From Serratia plymuthica NBRC 102599 (GTDB lineage: Bacteria > Pseudomonadota > Gammaproteobacteria > Enterobacterales > Enterobacteriaceae): DNA of 64,000 bases. Positions 20,316 through 31,814 of this stretch are shown here, piece after piece. Within the stretch, counting starts at the first letter, position 1, and each line of letters starts with the position of its first letter. The notes beneath the pieces were generated by a model, which was not told the DNA's origin, did not search any database, and was given only the letters and a program-made list of their open reading frames with translations. A program made the translations under genes and the position numbers. The DNA lies in the NCBI RefSeq assembly GCF_001590925.1, contig NZ_BCTU01000020.1, positions 62,001-126,000 on the forward strand, read 5' to 3'.

Positions 20316-20335
20316 GGGCTCAGCCTGCTGAGCCC
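20316..20335 (+). terminator. Hairpin after glpR
   Basis: A perfect 8-bp stem GGGCTCAG/CTGAGCCC with a 4-nt loop about 65 bp after glpR. There is no T-run after it, so it may be a weak terminator or a mRNA 3' protective hairpin. Confidence 0.4.
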
Positions 20336-20460
20336 AGTATTGCCTGCCGGAATATCCCTTTTCTTTGTATAACTACTATCACCAAACTGTTACCTCTATC
20401 ACGCCTAAATGTTTTTGTTTGGTTAAGTCTTGGCTTGTTTGTTGGTTTTTGATTACAATC

Positions 20461-20478
20461 ATGAGCGAAAACGAACAT
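20461..20478 (+). promoter_or_regulatory. Candidate GlpR operator of glpD
   Basis: ATGAGCGAAAACGAACAT differs at only a few positions from the GlpR operator type ATGTTCGATAACGAACAT. A second half-site, TTTCGAACAT, lies at about 20490-20499. Position just before the glpD ribosome site fits repression. The two sites are notable because the GlpR encoded next door carries a deletion. Confidence 0.6.
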
Positions 20479-20513
20479 GAAAGAGCTATTTCGAACATCT
20501 GGAGGAAGTTGAC

Positions 20514-22022
20514 GTGGAAACCAAAGACTTGATCGTTATCGGTGGCGGCATCAACGGTGCCGGCATCGCAGCAGATGCTGCCGGGCGCGGGCTGTCCGTA
20601 CTGCTACTGGAAGCGCAAGACTTGGCCTGCGCTACGTCTTCCGCCAGTTCCAAACTGATCCACGGCGGCCTGCGCTACCTGGAACACTACGAATTCCGCC
20701 TGGTGAGCGAAGCGCTGGCCGAGCGTGAAGTGTTGCTGAAGCTGGCACCCCACATCGCGTTCCCCATGCGTTTCCGCCTGCCGCACCAGCCGCATCTGCG
20801 CCCGGCCTGGATGATCCGCATCGGCCTGTTCCTGTACGATCACCTGGGCAAACGCACCAGCCTGCCGGGCAGCAAGAGTTTGCGCTTTGGACCAGAATCG
20901 GTACTGAAGCCTGAACTGAAGCGCGGTTTCGAATATTCCGACTGCTGGGTCGACGACGCTCGCCTGGTGGTGCTGAACGCGCAGGAAGTGGAAAAACGCG
21001 GCGGCGAAGTGCGCACCCGCACCAAAGTGACCCGCGCATGGCGTGAAAACGGCCTGTGGATGGTGGAAGCGGTTGACGTCGACAGCGGTAAAACCTTTAC
21101 CTGGCGCGCCAAGGGCCTGGTCAACGCCACCGGCCCTTGGGTGAAACACTTCTTTGACGATGGCCTGAAGCTGAAATCCCCGTACGGCATCCGCCTGATC
21201 AAAGGCAGCCACATTGTGGTGCCGCGCGCTCACAACCAGCCGCAGTCCTATATTCTGCAAAACGAAGACCACCGTATCGTGTTCGTGATCCCGTGGAATG
21301 ACGAATTCTCGATCATCGGCACCACCGACGTGGAATACCACGGCGATCCGAAAGACGTGAAGATCGACGATAACGAGATCGACTACCTGCTGAAAGTGTA
21401 CAACGACCACTTCAAGAAGCAGCTGGGCCGTGACGACATCGTCTGGACCTACTCCGGTGTGCGTCCGCTGTGCGATGACGAATCTGATTCGCCGCAGGCG
21501 GTGACCCGCGACTACACGCTGGACGTGCATGACGAGCAGGGCAAAGCACCGCTGCTGTCGGTGTTCGGCGGTAAACTGACCACCTATCGCAAGCTGGCTG
21601 AACATGCGATGGAAAAACTGGCGCATTACTATCCTGGCTGCGGCCCGGCATGGACCAAAAACGGTTCTCTGCCCGGCGGCGACATCGGTGGCGATCGCGA
21701 CAGCTATGCCGCCAAACTGCGCCGCGAACACGGCTGGTTGCCGGAATCCCTGGCGCGCCGCTACGCCCGCACCTACGGCAGCCACAGCGAGCTGATCCTG
21801 GCGAATGCCAACGGCCTCAGCGATCTGGGCGAAGAGTTTGGCCACGGCCTGTATGAAGCCGAACTGCGCTATCTGGTAGAGAAAGAGTGGGTGGTCGAGC
21901 TGGAAGACGCCATCTGGCACCGTACCAAGCTGGGTATGTGGCTGGATGATACGCAGCAGGCGCGGGTGAAAGCCTGGCAGGCGCAACACACGAAAACGAA
22001 AACGCTCTCTCTGGCTTCCTGA
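20514..22022 (+). CDS. glpD: GlpD, aerobic glycerol-3-phosphate dehydrogenase
   Basis: A 502-residue FAD enzyme (E. coli 501) starting METKDLIVIGGGINGAGIAA with the Rossmann GGGINGAG. Downstream blocks such as GIRLIKGSHIVVPR, TYSGVRPLCDDESD and SVFGGKLTTYRKLAEHA are conserved. It oxidises sn-glycerol-3-phosphate to dihydroxyacetone phosphate at the inner membrane, passing electrons to quinone. The start is GTG, with GGAGGA about 7 nt upstream. The gene is followed by two copies of one terminator hairpin. Confidence 0.97.
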   Translation: METKDLIVIGGGINGAGIAADAAGRGLSVLLLEAQDLACATSSASSKLIHGGLRYLEHYEFRLVSEALAEREVLLKLAPHIAFPMRFRLPHQPHLRPAWMIRIGLFLYDHLGKRTSLPGSKSLRFGPESVLKPELKRGFEYSDCWVDDARLVVLNAQEVEKRGGEVRTRTKVTRAWRENGLWMVEAVDVDSGKTFTWRAKGLVNATGPWVKHFFDDGLKLKSPYGIRLIKGSHIVVPRAHNQPQSYILQNEDHRIVFVIPWNDEFSIIGTTDVEYHGDPKDVKIDDNEIDYLLKVYNDHFKKQLGRDDIVWTYSGVRPLCDDESDSPQAVTRDYTLDVHDEQGKAPLLSVFGGKLTTYRKLAEHAMEKLAHYYPGCGPAWTKNGSLPGGDIGGDRDSYAAKLRREHGWLPESLARRYARTYGSHSELILANANGLSDLGEEFGHGLYEAELRYLVEKEWVVELEDAIWHRTKLGMWLDDTQQARVKAWQAQHTKTKTLSLAS

Positions 22023-22037
22023 GCCATTGAAGGTGAA

Positions 22038-22059
22038 AAGGGCCGGATATCCGGCCCTT
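22038..22059 (+). terminator. glpD terminator hairpin, first copy
   Basis: A perfect 22-bp palindrome built on AAGGGCCGGAT/ATCCGGCCCTT. It is not followed by a T-run; the next bases are CTGATCGG. An identical palindrome with TT following is found at 22189-22210, exactly 151 bp further on. Confidence 0.6.
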
Positions 22060-22188
22060 CTGATCGGTGACAAAGGTCCGAAAAACGTGGTTTTCGAACC
22101 TTTGGGGTAAAGCAGAAGATCTCATCCTTTGTTTCATTCGCCGTCAAAGTAAACCCTTTAGCTGCAAAGAACTTTGCCTACATTCTCA
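22060..22188. mobile_element. 129-bp spacer between duplicated terminators, copy A
   Basis: The segment separates two identical terminator palindromes. It carries TGACAAAG at offset 9 (22068-22075), a 14-bp inverted repeat with one mismatch (22071-22084 and 22091-22104, loop 22085-22090), and CAAAGAACTTTGCC near the right end. A segment of exactly the same length with the same TGACAAAG offset separates the duplicated terminators at 54380-54508. A MITE-like insertion that duplicated its target is one explanation; no transposase is present here. Confidence 0.4.
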
Positions 22189-22214
22189 AAGGGCCGGATA
22201 TCCGGCCCTTTTGC
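22188..22214 (+). terminator. glpD terminator hairpin, second copy
   Basis: The same palindrome as at 22038-22059, here followed by TTTT then GC. It lies between glpD (+) and glgP (-) and is flanked by AAA on the left, so it can serve both strands. Confidence 0.7.
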
Positions 22215-22215
22215 A

Positions 22216-24663
22216 TTACAGCTTGATCGGTTTGATGTGCCAGATTTCGTCCGCATACTCCTGAATGGTGCGGTCGGAAGAAAAATACCCCATGTTGGCG
22301 ATATTCAAGATCGCCCGCCGCGTCCAGTCATCCTGATTGCGGTACACCTCATCCACCTTGTCCTGCGTATCCACATAGCTGCGGTAATCGGCCAGCAACT
22401 GGTAGTGATCGCCCAAATTCACCAGCGAATCAAACAGATTGCTGTAGCGCTTTGGCTCCTCCGGGCTGAATACGCCGGTGGCGATCTGGGTCAGCGCCTG
22501 ATGCAGTTCGGGATCTTGCTCATAGTACAGATGCGGGTTGTAGCCGTTGCGGCGCAACTCTTCCACCTGCTCGGCGGTATTGCCGAAGATAAAGATGTTC
22601 TCTTCACCCACATGCTCCAGCATCTCTACGTTGGCACCGTCCAGCGTGCCGATGGTCAGCGCGCCGTTAAGGGCGAATTTCATGTTGCTGGTGCCCGACG
22701 CCTCGGTGCCCGCCAGCGAGATCTGCTCGGAAAGATCCGCCGCCGGAATGATCAACTGCGCCAGACTGACGCTGTAGTTCGGAATAAATACCACCTTCAA
22801 CTGGGTATGCACGCGCGGATCGTTGTTGATCACCTTCGCCACATCGTTGATCAGGCGAATGATCTGCTTCGCCGCATAATAGGCCGAGGCCGCTTTGCCG
22901 GCGAAGATCACGACCCTCGGCACGCGCTCGGTCTCCGGATCCTGCAACAGGCGGTTATACAGCGTGATCACGTGCAGTACATTGAGCAGTTGCCGTTTGT
23001 ACTCATGAATGCGTTTGATCTGCACATCGAACAACGCATCCGGGTTGACCACCACATTCAGGGTTTTGGCGATGTACTTCGCCAGCCGCTCTTTGTTTTG
23101 CCTTTTGGCAGCCTGAACCGCCTGCAGGAAACTGGGGAAATCGATGTTGGCTTTAAGCTCGCTCAGTTGGCTGAGATCGGTGCGCCAGGTCTGGCCAATG
23201 CTGTCGTCCAGCACGGCGGAAAGCGGCCGGTTGGCCAGCCCCAGCCAGCGGCGCGGCGTGACGCCGTTGGTTTTGTTGCAGAAACGATCGGGGAAAATGC
23301 GCGCAAAGTCGGCAAACAGCGACTGCACCATCAGCTCGGAATGCAGTGCGGAAACCCCGTTGACCTTATGGCTGGCCACCACCGCCAGCCATGCCATGCG
23401 TACCCGGCGGCCATTGGTCTCGTCAATGATCGACACCCGCGCCAACAGCTCGTTGTCGCCCGGCACCACTTCCTGCACGTGCTTGAGGAAGTGATCGTTG
23501 ATCTCGAAGATCAACTGCAAGTGACGCGGCAGGATCCGGCCGATCATGTCCAGCGGCCAGGTCTCCAGCGCTTCGCTCATCAGCGTGTGGTTGGTGTAGG
23601 AGAATACCCGTTCCACGACGGCCCAGGCGTCGAGCCAACTGAACTTGTGATCGTCGATCAGCCGATGCATCAGTTCGGGGATAGACAACACCGGGTGAGT
23701 GTCATTCAGGTGAATGGCAATCTTGTCCGCCAGGTTGTCGAAGGTTTTATGCATCGTCCAGTGGCGGTTGAGGATATCCTGCACCGTGGCCGACACCAGG
23801 AAATACTCCTGCCGCAGCCGAAGTTCGCGCCCGGAATAGGTGGAGTCGTCCGGGTACAATACGCGCGATACGTTCTCCGAGTGGTTTTTATCCTCAACCG
23901 CCGCGAAATAATCCCCCTGATTGAATTTACCGAGGTTGATTTCGTTACTGGCCTGGGCGCTCCACAGCCGCAGCGTGTTGGTGGCGTCGGTATCAAAACC
24001 GGGGATCACCTGATCGTAAGCGATGGCCAACACCTCTTCGGTTTCCAGCCAGCGCGCCTTGGCGCCTTCCTGCTGAATTCGCCCGCCGAAGCGCACCTTG
24101 TATCGGGTGTTGTGGCGCGGGAACTCCCACGGGTTACCGTATTCCAGCCAGTAGTCCGGTGACTCCATCTGCTGGCCGTTAACGATGTTCTGCTTGAACA
24201 TGCCGTATTCGTAGCGGATGCCGTAGCCGCGCCCCGGCAGCGCCAGCGTCGCCAGCGAATCAAGGAAACAGGCCGCCAACCGCCCCAGCCCCCCGTTGCC
24301 CAGCCCCGGATCGTTCTCTTCCTCCAGCAATTCACCGAGGCTCAGCCCCATTTCATTCAACGCGTCATCGATATCCTGGTAAATCCCCATCGACAACAGC
24401 GCGTTGGAAAGCGTGCGCCCGAGCAGGAACTCCATCGACAGGTAATAGACCTGTCGCACGTCCTGGGAAAGCTGGGCGCGGTTGGAACGCAGCCAGCGTT
24501 CCACCATGCGATCGCGCACCGCAAACAGCACGGCGTTCAGCCAGTCATGCTGGTTGGCGATAGCCGGATCCTTGCCGACAATAAACATCAGCTTATAGGC
24601 GATGGAATGTTTCAGCGCTTCAACACTGACCGTGGGTGAGGTGTAACTAATCGGTGAAGTCAT
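22216..24663 (-). CDS. glgP: GlgP, glycogen phosphorylase
   Basis: An 815-residue GT35 enzyme, the same length as E. coli GlgP. The start [20 protein letters not shown] corresponds to the E. coli N-terminus; AGGGG lies about 11 nt upstream. The frame is open further upstream to 24861, but that runs through the intergenic repeat and glgA end and is not coding. The PLP region [16 protein letters not shown] is intact. It degrades glycogen to glucose-1-phosphate. It is the last gene of glgBXCAP. Confidence 0.97.
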   Translation of the reverse strand: MTSPISYTSPTVSVEALKHSIAYKLMFIVGKDPAIANQHDWLNAVLFAVRDRMVERWLRSNRAQLSQDVRQVYYLSMEFLLGRTLSNALLSMGIYQDIDDALNEMGLSLGELLEEENDPGLGNGGLGRLAACFLDSLATLALPGRGYGIRYEYGMFKQNIVNGQQMESPDYWLEYGNPWEFPRHNTRYKVRFGGRIQQEGAKARWLETEEVLAIAYDQVIPGFDTDATNTLRLWSAQASNEINLGKFNQGDYFAAVEDKNHSENVSRVLYPDDSTYSGRELRLRQEYFLVSATVQDILNRHWTMHKTFDNLADKIAIHLNDTHPVLSIPELMHRLIDDHKFSWLDAWAVVERVFSYTNHTLMSEALETWPLDMIGRILPRHLQLIFEINDHFLKHVQEVVPGDNELLARVSIIDETNGRRVRMAWLAVVASHKVNGVSALHSELMVQSLFADFARIFPDRFCNKTNGVTPRRWLGLANRPLSAVLDDSIGQTWRTDLSQLSELKANIDFPSFLQAVQAAKRQNKERLAKYIAKTLNVVVNPDALFDVQIKRIHEYKRQLLNVLHVITLYNRLLQDPETERVPRVVIFAGKAASAYYAAKQIIRLINDVAKVINNDPRVHTQLKVVFIPNYSVSLAQLIIPAADLSEQISLAGTEASGTSNMKFALNGALTIGTLDGANVEMLEHVGEENIFIFGNTAEQVEELRRNGYNPHLYYEQDPELHQALTQIATGVFSPEEPKRYSNLFDSLVNLGDHYQLLADYRSYVDTQDKVDEVYRNQDDWTRRAILNIANMGYFSSDRTIQEYADEIWHIKPIKL

Positions 24664-24681
24664 AGCTTTTCTATCCCCTGA

Positions 24682-24746
24682 AGGGGGCGCCCTATTCTTC
24701 GGAATATCAACGCCCCGCTGAATATGGGCACAGCATGCTGCGCCCC
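24682..24746. repeat. Dispersed repeat (family R2), copy 1
   Basis: The element AGGGGGCG...CGCCCCGCT...CAGCATGCTGCGCCCC sits between glgA and glgP. A second copy with the same order of blocks is at 36467-36519 upstream of gntT. The right block forms a near-palindrome GGGCACAGCATGCTGCGCCC. Confidence 0.55.
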
Positions 24747-24805
24747 TACAACCTACAATTACGGATGCTTGCTGCATGCACGCTAACCAGACACCCGTAT
24801 TACGA

Positions 24806-26239
24806 CTATAACAACCGTTGATAAAGCGACAGATAATCCTTTGCCGCAATCTGCCAGCCAAAATCCACGCTCATGGCGTGGCGCTGTACGTGACGCCAAT
24901 GCTTTGGCCTGCTCCACAGCACCATGGCGCGCCGGATGGCGTTGCCCAGTGCGGCGGCATCACAATCATCAAACACAAATCCGCTGGCGGTGCCGTCGGC
25001 CAGATTCTCCAGCGCGCAGTCCACCACTGTGTCCGCCAACCCGCCGGTGCGGCGCACCAAGGGCAGCGTGCCGTATTTCAAGCCGTAGAGTTGAGTCAGT
25101 CCGCAGGGTTCAAAGCGGCTCGGCACCATGATCACATCGGCGCCTCCGATAATCCGGTGCGAGAACGCCTCGTGATAACCAATCTGTACCCCGACCTGTT
25201 CCGGATAGTCGGCGGCGGCGGCCAGAAACGCCTGCTGCAGCACCGCATCGCCGGCCCCTAACAGCGCCAGTTGGCCTCCCTGTTCGAGCAATGCCGGCAG
25301 CGCTTCCAATACCAGATCCAGACCTTTCTGGTTAGTCAGGCGGCTCACCACCGCAAACACCGGCAGCGACTCGTCCACCTTCAGGCCCATCGCTTTTTGC
25401 AGGTGCAGCTTGTTCTTGGTCTTGTTCTTCAAATCTTCAGCATCGTAGCGGGCGGTCAAGCGCGGATCGTGGGACGGATCCCAAATATTGTCGTCCACGC
25501 CATTAAGAATGCCGCTCAACCGCCCCTGCCGCTGGCGTTCCTGCAACAACCCTTCCATGCCGCAACCGAACTCCGGCCGGGTGATTTCCCGCGCGTAGGT
25601 CGGGCTGACGGCAGTGATATGGTCGGCGTAATACAGCCCGGCTTTCAGGAACGACATCTGGCCGTAAAACTCCAGGCCGTAAACGTTGTAAAACGAAGGC
25701 GGCAGCCACAGTTCAGCCACGTGATGGGCGGAGAACAGCCCCTGATAAGCCAGGTTGTGCACGGTGAAAATCGAACGCGCCGGGTGGCCGTTGGCCGCCA
25801 GATAGGCACAGGCCAGGCCGGCGTGCCAGTCATGGGCGTGCACCACCTGCGGCCGCCAGTAGCGGTCCAATCCCTTGGCCAACTCGCAGGCGATCCAGCC
25901 CAACAGGGCAAAACGCCGATGGTTGTCGGAATAGGCATTCATCGACTGGTCATGATAGGGGCTGCCCGGCCGGTCATACAGCCAGGGGGCGTCAATCAGG
26001 TAGATGCCCACGCCATGATAGGTACCGTAGCGCAGGCCGACCCGGCCGGCGAACGAATCGATTTCCGCCACCAGCACGGAGTCCGGTATACCATTACGCA
26101 CGTCAGGAAAAGCGGGCAATAGCACCCGAACGTCGCCGCCCTCGGCAATTTGAGCCGCCGGTAATGCGCCAACCACGTCTGCGAGCCCCCCGGTTTTCAA
26201 CAGAGGGAACATTTCAGAACATACGTGTAAAACCTGCAT
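24806..26239 (-). CDS. glgA: GlgA, ADP-glucose glycogen synthase
   Basis: A 477-residue GT5 enzyme, exactly the E. coli length. The N-terminal KTGGLADV motif binds ADP-glucose; a second KXGG-like set, [10 protein letters not shown], is near the C-terminus, and [19 protein letters not shown] is conserved. It extends alpha-1,4-glucan chains. The start at 26239 has AGGAG 7 nt upstream and matches E. coli; upstream in-frame codons extend into the glgC spacer. Confidence 0.97.
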   Translation of the reverse strand: MQVLHVCSEMFPLLKTGGLADVVGALPAAQIAEGGDVRVLLPAFPDVRNGIPDSVLVAEIDSFAGRVGLRYGTYHGVGIYLIDAPWLYDRPGSPYHDQSMNAYSDNHRRFALLGWIACELAKGLDRYWRPQVVHAHDWHAGLACAYLAANGHPARSIFTVHNLAYQGLFSAHHVAELWLPPSFYNVYGLEFYGQMSFLKAGLYYADHITAVSPTYAREITRPEFGCGMEGLLQERQRQGRLSGILNGVDDNIWDPSHDPRLTARYDAEDLKNKTKNKLHLQKAMGLKVDESLPVFAVVSRLTNQKGLDLVLEALPALLEQGGQLALLGAGDAVLQQAFLAAAADYPEQVGVQIGYHEAFSHRIIGGADVIMVPSRFEPCGLTQLYGLKYGTLPLVRRTGGLADTVVDCALENLADGTASGFVFDDCDAAALGNAIRRAMVLWSRPKHWRHVQRHAMSVDFGWQIAAKDYLSLYQRLL

Positions 26240-26355
26240 TATCACTCCTGAAGTCGGCAAAGAAGCAGGCTTGCCGCTGTTGTAAATTCCGCGTTTTGCA
26301 AGCCATCAGTCCATTCACAAGGCGGCGGTATCATCGTTCCGCCGACAACCTTAAC

Positions 26356-27633
26356 TCACAACTTTGACAGCATTTCGCGCGTCACCAGCACAATGCCGCC
26401 TTCCGAGCGATAAAAGCGTTTACTGTCTTCATCGGCGTTTTCGCCAATCACCATGCCCTCGGGAATGTGACAGGCGCGGTCAATGATGCAGCGCCGCAGG
26501 CGGCAGGAACGGCCGACGTTTACGTCCGGCAGCAATACGGTAGAGTCGATGGTGCAGAACGAGTTCACCCGTACCCGCGGGAACAGCACCGAATGCACCA
26601 CCACCGAACCTGAGACGATGCAGCCGCCGGACACCAGCGAATTCATGGTCATGCCGTGGCTGCCGGAACGGTCCTGCACGAACTTGGCCGGCGGCAGCGG
26701 CTCCATATGGGTGCGGATCGGCCAGGCGCGGTCATACATGTCCAGTTCCGGCGTCACCGAGGCCAGATCGAGGTTGGCGCGCCAGTAGGCTTCCAGCGTG
26801 CCCACATCGCGCCAGTACGGCGGCAGATCGGGGTTGGAGGTGACGCAAGACAGCGTGAACGGGTGCGCCCACGCCGCTTTCTGAGCGGTGATTTTCGGGA
26901 TCAGATCCTTGCCGAAATCGTGGGTGGAGCCGGGGGTCGACATATCCTCTTCCAACAGTTGGAACAGATAGTCGGCGTTAAAGATGTAGATCCCCATGCT
27001 GGCCAGCGACATCTCCGGGTTACCCGGCATTGGCGGCGGATTGCTCGGTTTCTCCAGGAACTCGAGGATCAGATCGTTCTCATCGACTTCCATCACGCCG
27101 AATTCGCTGGCCTCATCACGCGGTACCGGCAAGCAGGCCACCGTGCATTGCGCGCCCTTTTCGACGTGGTCGATCAGCATGCGCGAGTAATCCATCTTGT
27201 AGATGTGATCGCCCGCCAGGATCACCACATACTCGGCATCGTAGCGGCGGATGATGTCCAGGTTCTGGTACACCGCATCCGCCGTGCCCTTGTACCAGTG
27301 CTCGGTACTGAGGCGTTGCTGGGCCGGCAGCAGATCGACAAATTCGTTCATCTCTTCATTGAGAAACGACCAGCCGCGCTGAATATGCTGCACCAGGGTA
27401 TGGGACTGATACTGGGTGATCACGCCGATGCGGCGGATACCCGAATTCAGGCAGTTCGACAGGGCAAAATCAATGATGCGGAACTTACCGCCAAAGTGGA
27501 CGGCAGGCTTGGCACGGGTTGAGGTTAAATCTTTCAAGCGCGAACCGCGGCCGCCGGCCAGAATCAGAGCAACGGACTTAATCGGCAGTTGGCGCGCCAA
27601 CATCAGGGGGTCTTTATTTTCAAACCTAACCAT
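26356..27633 (-). CDS. glgC: GlgC, glucose-1-phosphate adenylyltransferase
   Basis: A 425-residue protein (E. coli 431). The N-terminal nucleotidyltransferase has [15 protein letters not shown], and KPAVHFGGK carries the lysine of the fructose-1,6-bisphosphate site. [11 protein letters not shown] holds a catalytic aspartate. The C-terminal third is a left-handed beta-helix allosteric domain. It makes ADP-glucose, the committed and regulated step of glycogen synthesis. It is in order glgB-X-C-A-P. Confidence 0.97.
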   Translation of the reverse strand: MVRFENKDPLMLARQLPIKSVALILAGGRGSRLKDLTSTRAKPAVHFGGKFRIIDFALSNCLNSGIRRIGVITQYQSHTLVQHIQRGWSFLNEEMNEFVDLLPAQQRLSTEHWYKGTADAVYQNLDIIRRYDAEYVVILAGDHIYKMDYSRMLIDHVEKGAQCTVACLPVPRDEASEFGVMEVDENDLILEFLEKPSNPPPMPGNPEMSLASMGIYIFNADYLFQLLEEDMSTPGSTHDFGKDLIPKITAQKAAWAHPFTLSCVTSNPDLPPYWRDVGTLEAYWRANLDLASVTPELDMYDRAWPIRTHMEPLPPAKFVQDRSGSHGMTMNSLVSGGCIVSGSVVVHSVLFPRVRVNSFCTIDSTVLLPDVNVGRSCRLRRCIIDRACHIPEGMVIGENADEDSKRFYRSEGGIVLVTREMLSKL

Positions 27634-27648
27634 AGCTGACTCCTTTTA

Positions 27649-29631
27649 TTATTTCTGTACCAGCACGCAAATCGAGTGCGCAGCCTGGTTCCAGGCGGGT
27701 AAAACCGCCTGCGATCCTTCCTGAGTAAAGGGGGCGACAACCTGCCAATCGCCCGCAGGCAACCTCATCTCCACCGGCTGCGGCGTGGCGTTAACCACCA
27801 CCAGCCAGCGCTGCGACAGGCGGATCTGCAGTTGCAAGTTTCCCTGCTCCCATTCTTGCGCCGCAAGCGGCAGCCCTTGCGCGTTCAGCCACTGCACGCT
27901 GCCGTCGCCCTCCTGCCACCAGCGGTCTTGCTGCAGGGCGGGGATCTGCCGGCGCAGGTGAATCAGCGCTGCGGTATAAGCAGTGAGCGAGTCATCCGCC
28001 TTGGCCCAGTCGAGCCAGGTGATGGCGTTGTCCTGACAATAGGCATTGTTGTTCCCCTGCTGGCTGTGTCCATGCTCATCGCCGGCCAGCAGCATCGGCG
28101 TCCCCTGAGACAGCAACAACGTAGCAAGCAGTGCCTGCCGGCTGGCCCTGCGGCGTTGCACAATGGCGTCGTTGGCAATCGGGCCTTCAACACCGTGGTT
28201 ATAGCTGAAATTATGGTCGCTGCCGTCACGGTTGCCTTCACCGTTAAGCTGGTTGTGCTTACGGTTAAAACTGACCAGATCCTGCAGGGTAAACCCGTCA
28301 TGAGCGGTCAGCATGTTGATGCCGGCGTACGGCGCACGCCCGCGTTGGTTGAACAAATCGCTGGAGCCGGCAAAGCGTTGGGCAAACTGGCCAAGCGGTA
28401 AATCGCCCTGCAGCCAAAAGCGGCGTATATCATCCCGGTAATGGTCATTCCACTCGGCGAAGCGCCCCGGAAAAGCGCCCACCTGATAACCGCCGGGGCC
28501 AATGTCCCACGGCTCGGCGATCAGCTTGCAACGCGACAGCAGATCGTCCGCCAGCATCGCCTGGAACAGCGGCGCATCGCGATCGAACGCCGGGGTGCGC
28601 CCCAGTACGCTACCCAGATCGAAGCGAAAACCGTCGACATGACATTCGCTCACCCAGAAACGCAGGCACTCCATCACCCAGGCCACGCCCTGCGGTTTAT
28701 CCAACCGCAGCGTGTTGCCGCAGCCGGTGTCGTTAACGTATCCCCCGTCGGGAGTCAGCCAGTAATACCCCGGGTTATCGATGCCGCGCTGCGACAGCGT
28801 CGGCCCGTCCATGTCCAGCTCGGCGCTGTGGTTGAACACCACGTCGAGGATCACCTCAATCCCGGCCTTGTGCAGCGCCTTCACCGCATCGCGAAATTCA
28901 CGCAACGGCGTCATGTCGGTGCGCAGGCTGCAATAACGGTTATCCGGCGCATAGGGCGCCAGCACGTTATATCCCCAGTAGTTAATCAGCCCGAGACGCT
29001 GCAGACGCGGCTCGGAGCTATGCTGCTGTACCGGCAACAGTTCCAGCGCCGTGATGCCGAGGCGCTTGAAATGGGCGATCATCACCGGATGCCCGAGAGC
29101 TGCGAAACTGCCGCGCAGCACCGGCGGGATATCCGGGTGCAGCAGAGTCAGGCCGCGCACGTGCGCTTCATAAATCACCGTTTTGCCCCACGGCGTGGCC
29201 GGCGGGCGGTCATCCTGCCAATCGTAGGCTTCGTCGATGACCACGCACTTCGGCATCACCTCTGCACTGTCCTGCGGGTCCGGCCGGTCGTAGCCGCCAT
29301 GCAGTTCCAGATCGTCCGCCACCGGCCCCTCGACCGCGCGGGCTGCGGGATCCAGCAGCAGTTTGTTAGGGTTAAACCGCAGCCCCTGCGCGGGATCAAA
29401 CGGGCCGTGCACCCGGTAACCGTAGCGCTGGCCCGGTTTGCCGCCCGGCAGATAGCCGTGCCAGATATCACCGCTGCGCGCCGGCAGCGGCAGACGCACC
29501 TCGTGCTGTTGCCCGTCAAACAGGCACAGCTCCACGCCGGTGGCGTGGGCTGAAAACAGGGTAAAGTTGATGCCGTTACCGTCATAATGCGCCCCGAGAG
29601 GCGCGGCGATGCCGGGCGTCAGCTCAGTCAT
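27649..29631 (-). CDS. glgX: GlgX, glycogen debranching enzyme
   Basis: A 660-residue GH13 isoamylase-type enzyme (E. coli 657). An N-terminal CBM48-like domain ([20 protein letters not shown]) precedes the barrel, which contains VFNHSAELD, the nucleophile region [12 protein letters not shown], the acid region LIAEPWD and the late [12 protein letters not shown]. It removes short side chains left by phosphorylase. It overlaps glgB by 4 bp (ATGA). Confidence 0.96.
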   Translation of the reverse strand: MTELTPGIAAPLGAHYDGNGINFTLFSAHATGVELCLFDGQQHEVRLPLPARSGDIWHGYLPGGKPGQRYGYRVHGPFDPAQGLRFNPNKLLLDPAARAVEGPVADDLELHGGYDRPDPQDSAEVMPKCVVIDEAYDWQDDRPPATPWGKTVIYEAHVRGLTLLHPDIPPVLRGSFAALGHPVMIAHFKRLGITALELLPVQQHSSEPRLQRLGLINYWGYNVLAPYAPDNRYCSLRTDMTPLREFRDAVKALHKAGIEVILDVVFNHSAELDMDGPTLSQRGIDNPGYYWLTPDGGYVNDTGCGNTLRLDKPQGVAWVMECLRFWVSECHVDGFRFDLGSVLGRTPAFDRDAPLFQAMLADDLLSRCKLIAEPWDIGPGGYQVGAFPGRFAEWNDHYRDDIRRFWLQGDLPLGQFAQRFAGSSDLFNQRGRAPYAGINMLTAHDGFTLQDLVSFNRKHNQLNGEGNRDGSDHNFSYNHGVEGPIANDAIVQRRRASRQALLATLLLSQGTPMLLAGDEHGHSQQGNNNAYCQDNAITWLDWAKADDSLTAYTAALIHLRRQIPALQQDRWWQEGDGSVQWLNAQGLPLAAQEWEQGNLQLQIRLSQRWLVVVNATPQPVEMRLPAGDWQVVAPFTQEGSQAVLPAWNQAAHSICVLVQK

Positions 29632-31814
29632 TGCGCCTCCCGCAGCAGGTAGATCGTCGCCAGCGGCGGTACGGTCACGCTAATCGAATGCTCGCGGCCG
29701 TGATTGCCGATCGGGTCCGACACCACGCGGCCCTGATTGCCGGTATTGCTGCCGTGATAATGGTGCGAGTCGGTATTAAGGATTTCCCGATACTCGCCGG
29801 GGCGGGAGATACCGATGCGGTAGTGGTGGCGCGGCACCGGAGTAAAATTGCTGACGGCGATCAGCTCGTTGCCCTGCGAGTCATAACGGGCAAAGGCAAA
29901 CACCGAGTTGTCGTGGTCGTCCACCACCAGCCATTCGAAGCCGTCCGGGCGGTAGTCACGCTCATACAGCGGTGCCTGCTGCTGATAGCAGTGGTTGAGA
30001 TCGCGCACCAGCCGCTGCACGCCGTGATGCCAGCCGTCCAGACCTTCCAGCAGATGCCAGTCGAGGCTGGTATCGAAATTCCATTCGCGCCCCTGGGCAA
30101 ACTCGCAGCCCATAAACAGCAGTTTTTTGCCCGGATGCGCCCACATAAAACCGTAATAGGCGCGCAGGTTGGCGAACTTCTGCCAGGCGTCGCCGGGCAT
30201 GCGGTCGAGAATCGATTTTTTGCCGTGCACCACTTCGTCATGGGAAATCGGCAGCACGAAGTTCTCGGTATAGGCGTACAGCATGCCGAAGGTCATCTGA
30301 TTGTGATGATATTTGCGGTGTACCGGATCGCACTGCATGTAGTCGAGCGTGTCGTGCATCCAGCCCAGATTCCATTTGTAGTGGAACCCCAACCCATTGG
30401 CGTCCGGCGGTAGCGTGACCCCCGGGTAATCGGTGGATTCCTCCGCCAGCGTCACCGCGCCGGGCCGCTCCTTGCCGACGGTATGGTTGGTGTAGCGCAG
30501 GAAGGCGATGGCCTCCAGATTTTCGTTGCCGCCGTAATAATTCGGTACCCACTCGCCTTCGGCGCGGCTGTAATCGCGGTAGATCATCGAGGCCACGGCA
30601 TCGACGCGCAGAGCGTCGATACCGTAACGTTCCATCCAGTAAAGGGCATTGCCCGCCAGGTAATTGCGTACCTCATTGCGGCCATAGTTGTAGATCAGCG
30701 TGTTCCAGTCCTGATGGAAGCCCTCGCGCGGGTCGGCGTATTCATACAGCGCGGTGCCGTCGAAATTCGCCAAACCGTAGGCGTCGCTGGGGAAATGCCC
30801 CGGCACCCAGTCCAGGATCACATTGATGCCGGCCCGGTGCGCCGCCGCCACAAAGGCTTTGAAATCGGCCGGCGTGCCGAAACGCCGGGTCGGAGCGTAG
30901 AGCCCCAACGGCTGATAACCCCAACTGCCGTCGAAGGGGTGCTCGTTGATCGGCAACAGCTCGATATGGGTGAATCCCATGTCTTTGACGTAATCGATCA
31001 ACTGCACCGCCAGCTCGCCGTAGCTGAGCCAGAAATTGTCGTCGGTGTGGCGCCGCCACGACCCCAGATGCACTTCGTAGATGGAGATCGGCCGATCAAA
31101 ATCGTTGGCGCGTTGGCGTTCCGGGGTATTTTCCACCACCTCCGGCAACGGCGTCACCAGGGATGCCGTATCCGGTCGCATCTGCGCTTCAAAGGCATAA
31201 GGGTCGGCTTTCAGTTGGGTATTGCCATAGCAGTCGATGATTTCGTATTTGTACAGCTGCCCGGCTTTCACCCCGGGTAGGAACAGCTCCCAGATACCGT
31301 TTTCACGGCGCAGGCGCATGGGATGGCGGCGACCGTCCCAGAAGTTGAACTCTCCCACCACCGAAACGCGCTGAGCATTGGGCGCCCAGACGGCAAAGCT
31401 GACGCCTTCTACCTCGTCAAGCGTAGCGAGATGCGCCCCCAGCCGCTCATACGGCCGTAGATGGGTGCCCTCCGCCAGCAGCCAGCCGTCGATATCCTGC
31501 AACAAGGTGCCAAAACGGTAGGGATCGTCGACGATCTGCTGGTGATTTTGCCAGCGGACCTCCAGTTGATAACGGAAGGGGTTTTTCCGGCGCGGGACGG
31601 TAGCGCTGAAAAAGCCACGGGCATCGTCGCAGGCCAACTGCACCACCCGCTTGCCGGTTTGCTGCTCCAGCAACCAGACTTCGCTGGCATCAGGCAGCAG
31701 CGCACGGACCTGCAGGCCATTATCGGCCGCATGCATACCCAGCAGGGAGAAAGGATCGGCAAAATTGCCGGAGAAAAGCTGATCAATCACGTCACGATCG
31801 GGAAGTACAGGCAT
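29628..31814 (-). CDS. glgB: GlgB, 1,4-alpha-glucan branching enzyme
   Basis: At 728 residues it is identical in length to E. coli GlgB. Two N-terminal CBM48-type domains are followed by the GH13 barrel with DWVPGHFP, the nucleophile region [13 protein letters not shown] and the acid [12 protein letters not shown]. It introduces alpha-1,6 branches into glycogen. It is the first gene of glgBXCAP and overlaps glgX by 4 bp. Confidence 0.97.
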   Translation of the reverse strand: MPVLPDRDVIDQLFSGNFADPFSLLGMHAADNGLQVRALLPDASEVWLLEQQTGKRVVQLACDDARGFFSATVPRRKNPFRYQLEVRWQNHQQIVDDPYRFGTLLQDIDGWLLAEGTHLRPYERLGAHLATLDEVEGVSFAVWAPNAQRVSVVGEFNFWDGRRHPMRLRRENGIWELFLPGVKAGQLYKYEIIDCYGNTQLKADPYAFEAQMRPDTASLVTPLPEVVENTPERQRANDFDRPISIYEVHLGSWRRHTDDNFWLSYGELAVQLIDYVKDMGFTHIELLPINEHPFDGSWGYQPLGLYAPTRRFGTPADFKAFVAAAHRAGINVILDWVPGHFPSDAYGLANFDGTALYEYADPREGFHQDWNTLIYNYGRNEVRNYLAGNALYWMERYGIDALRVDAVASMIYRDYSRAEGEWVPNYYGGNENLEAIAFLRYTNHTVGKERPGAVTLAEESTDYPGVTLPPDANGLGFHYKWNLGWMHDTLDYMQCDPVHRKYHHNQMTFGMLYAYTENFVLPISHDEVVHGKKSILDRMPGDAWQKFANLRAYYGFMWAHPGKKLLFMGCEFAQGREWNFDTSLDWHLLEGLDGWHHGVQRLVRDLNHCYQQQAPLYERDYRPDGFEWLVVDDHDNSVFAFARYDSQGNELIAVSNFTPVPRHHYRIGISRPGEYREILNTDSHHYHGSNTGNQGRVVSDPIGNHGREHSISVTVPPLATIYLLREAQ

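Noticed and set aside
22174-24162. A 662-codon forward ORF
   Set aside because: Antisense to glgP and has no family features.
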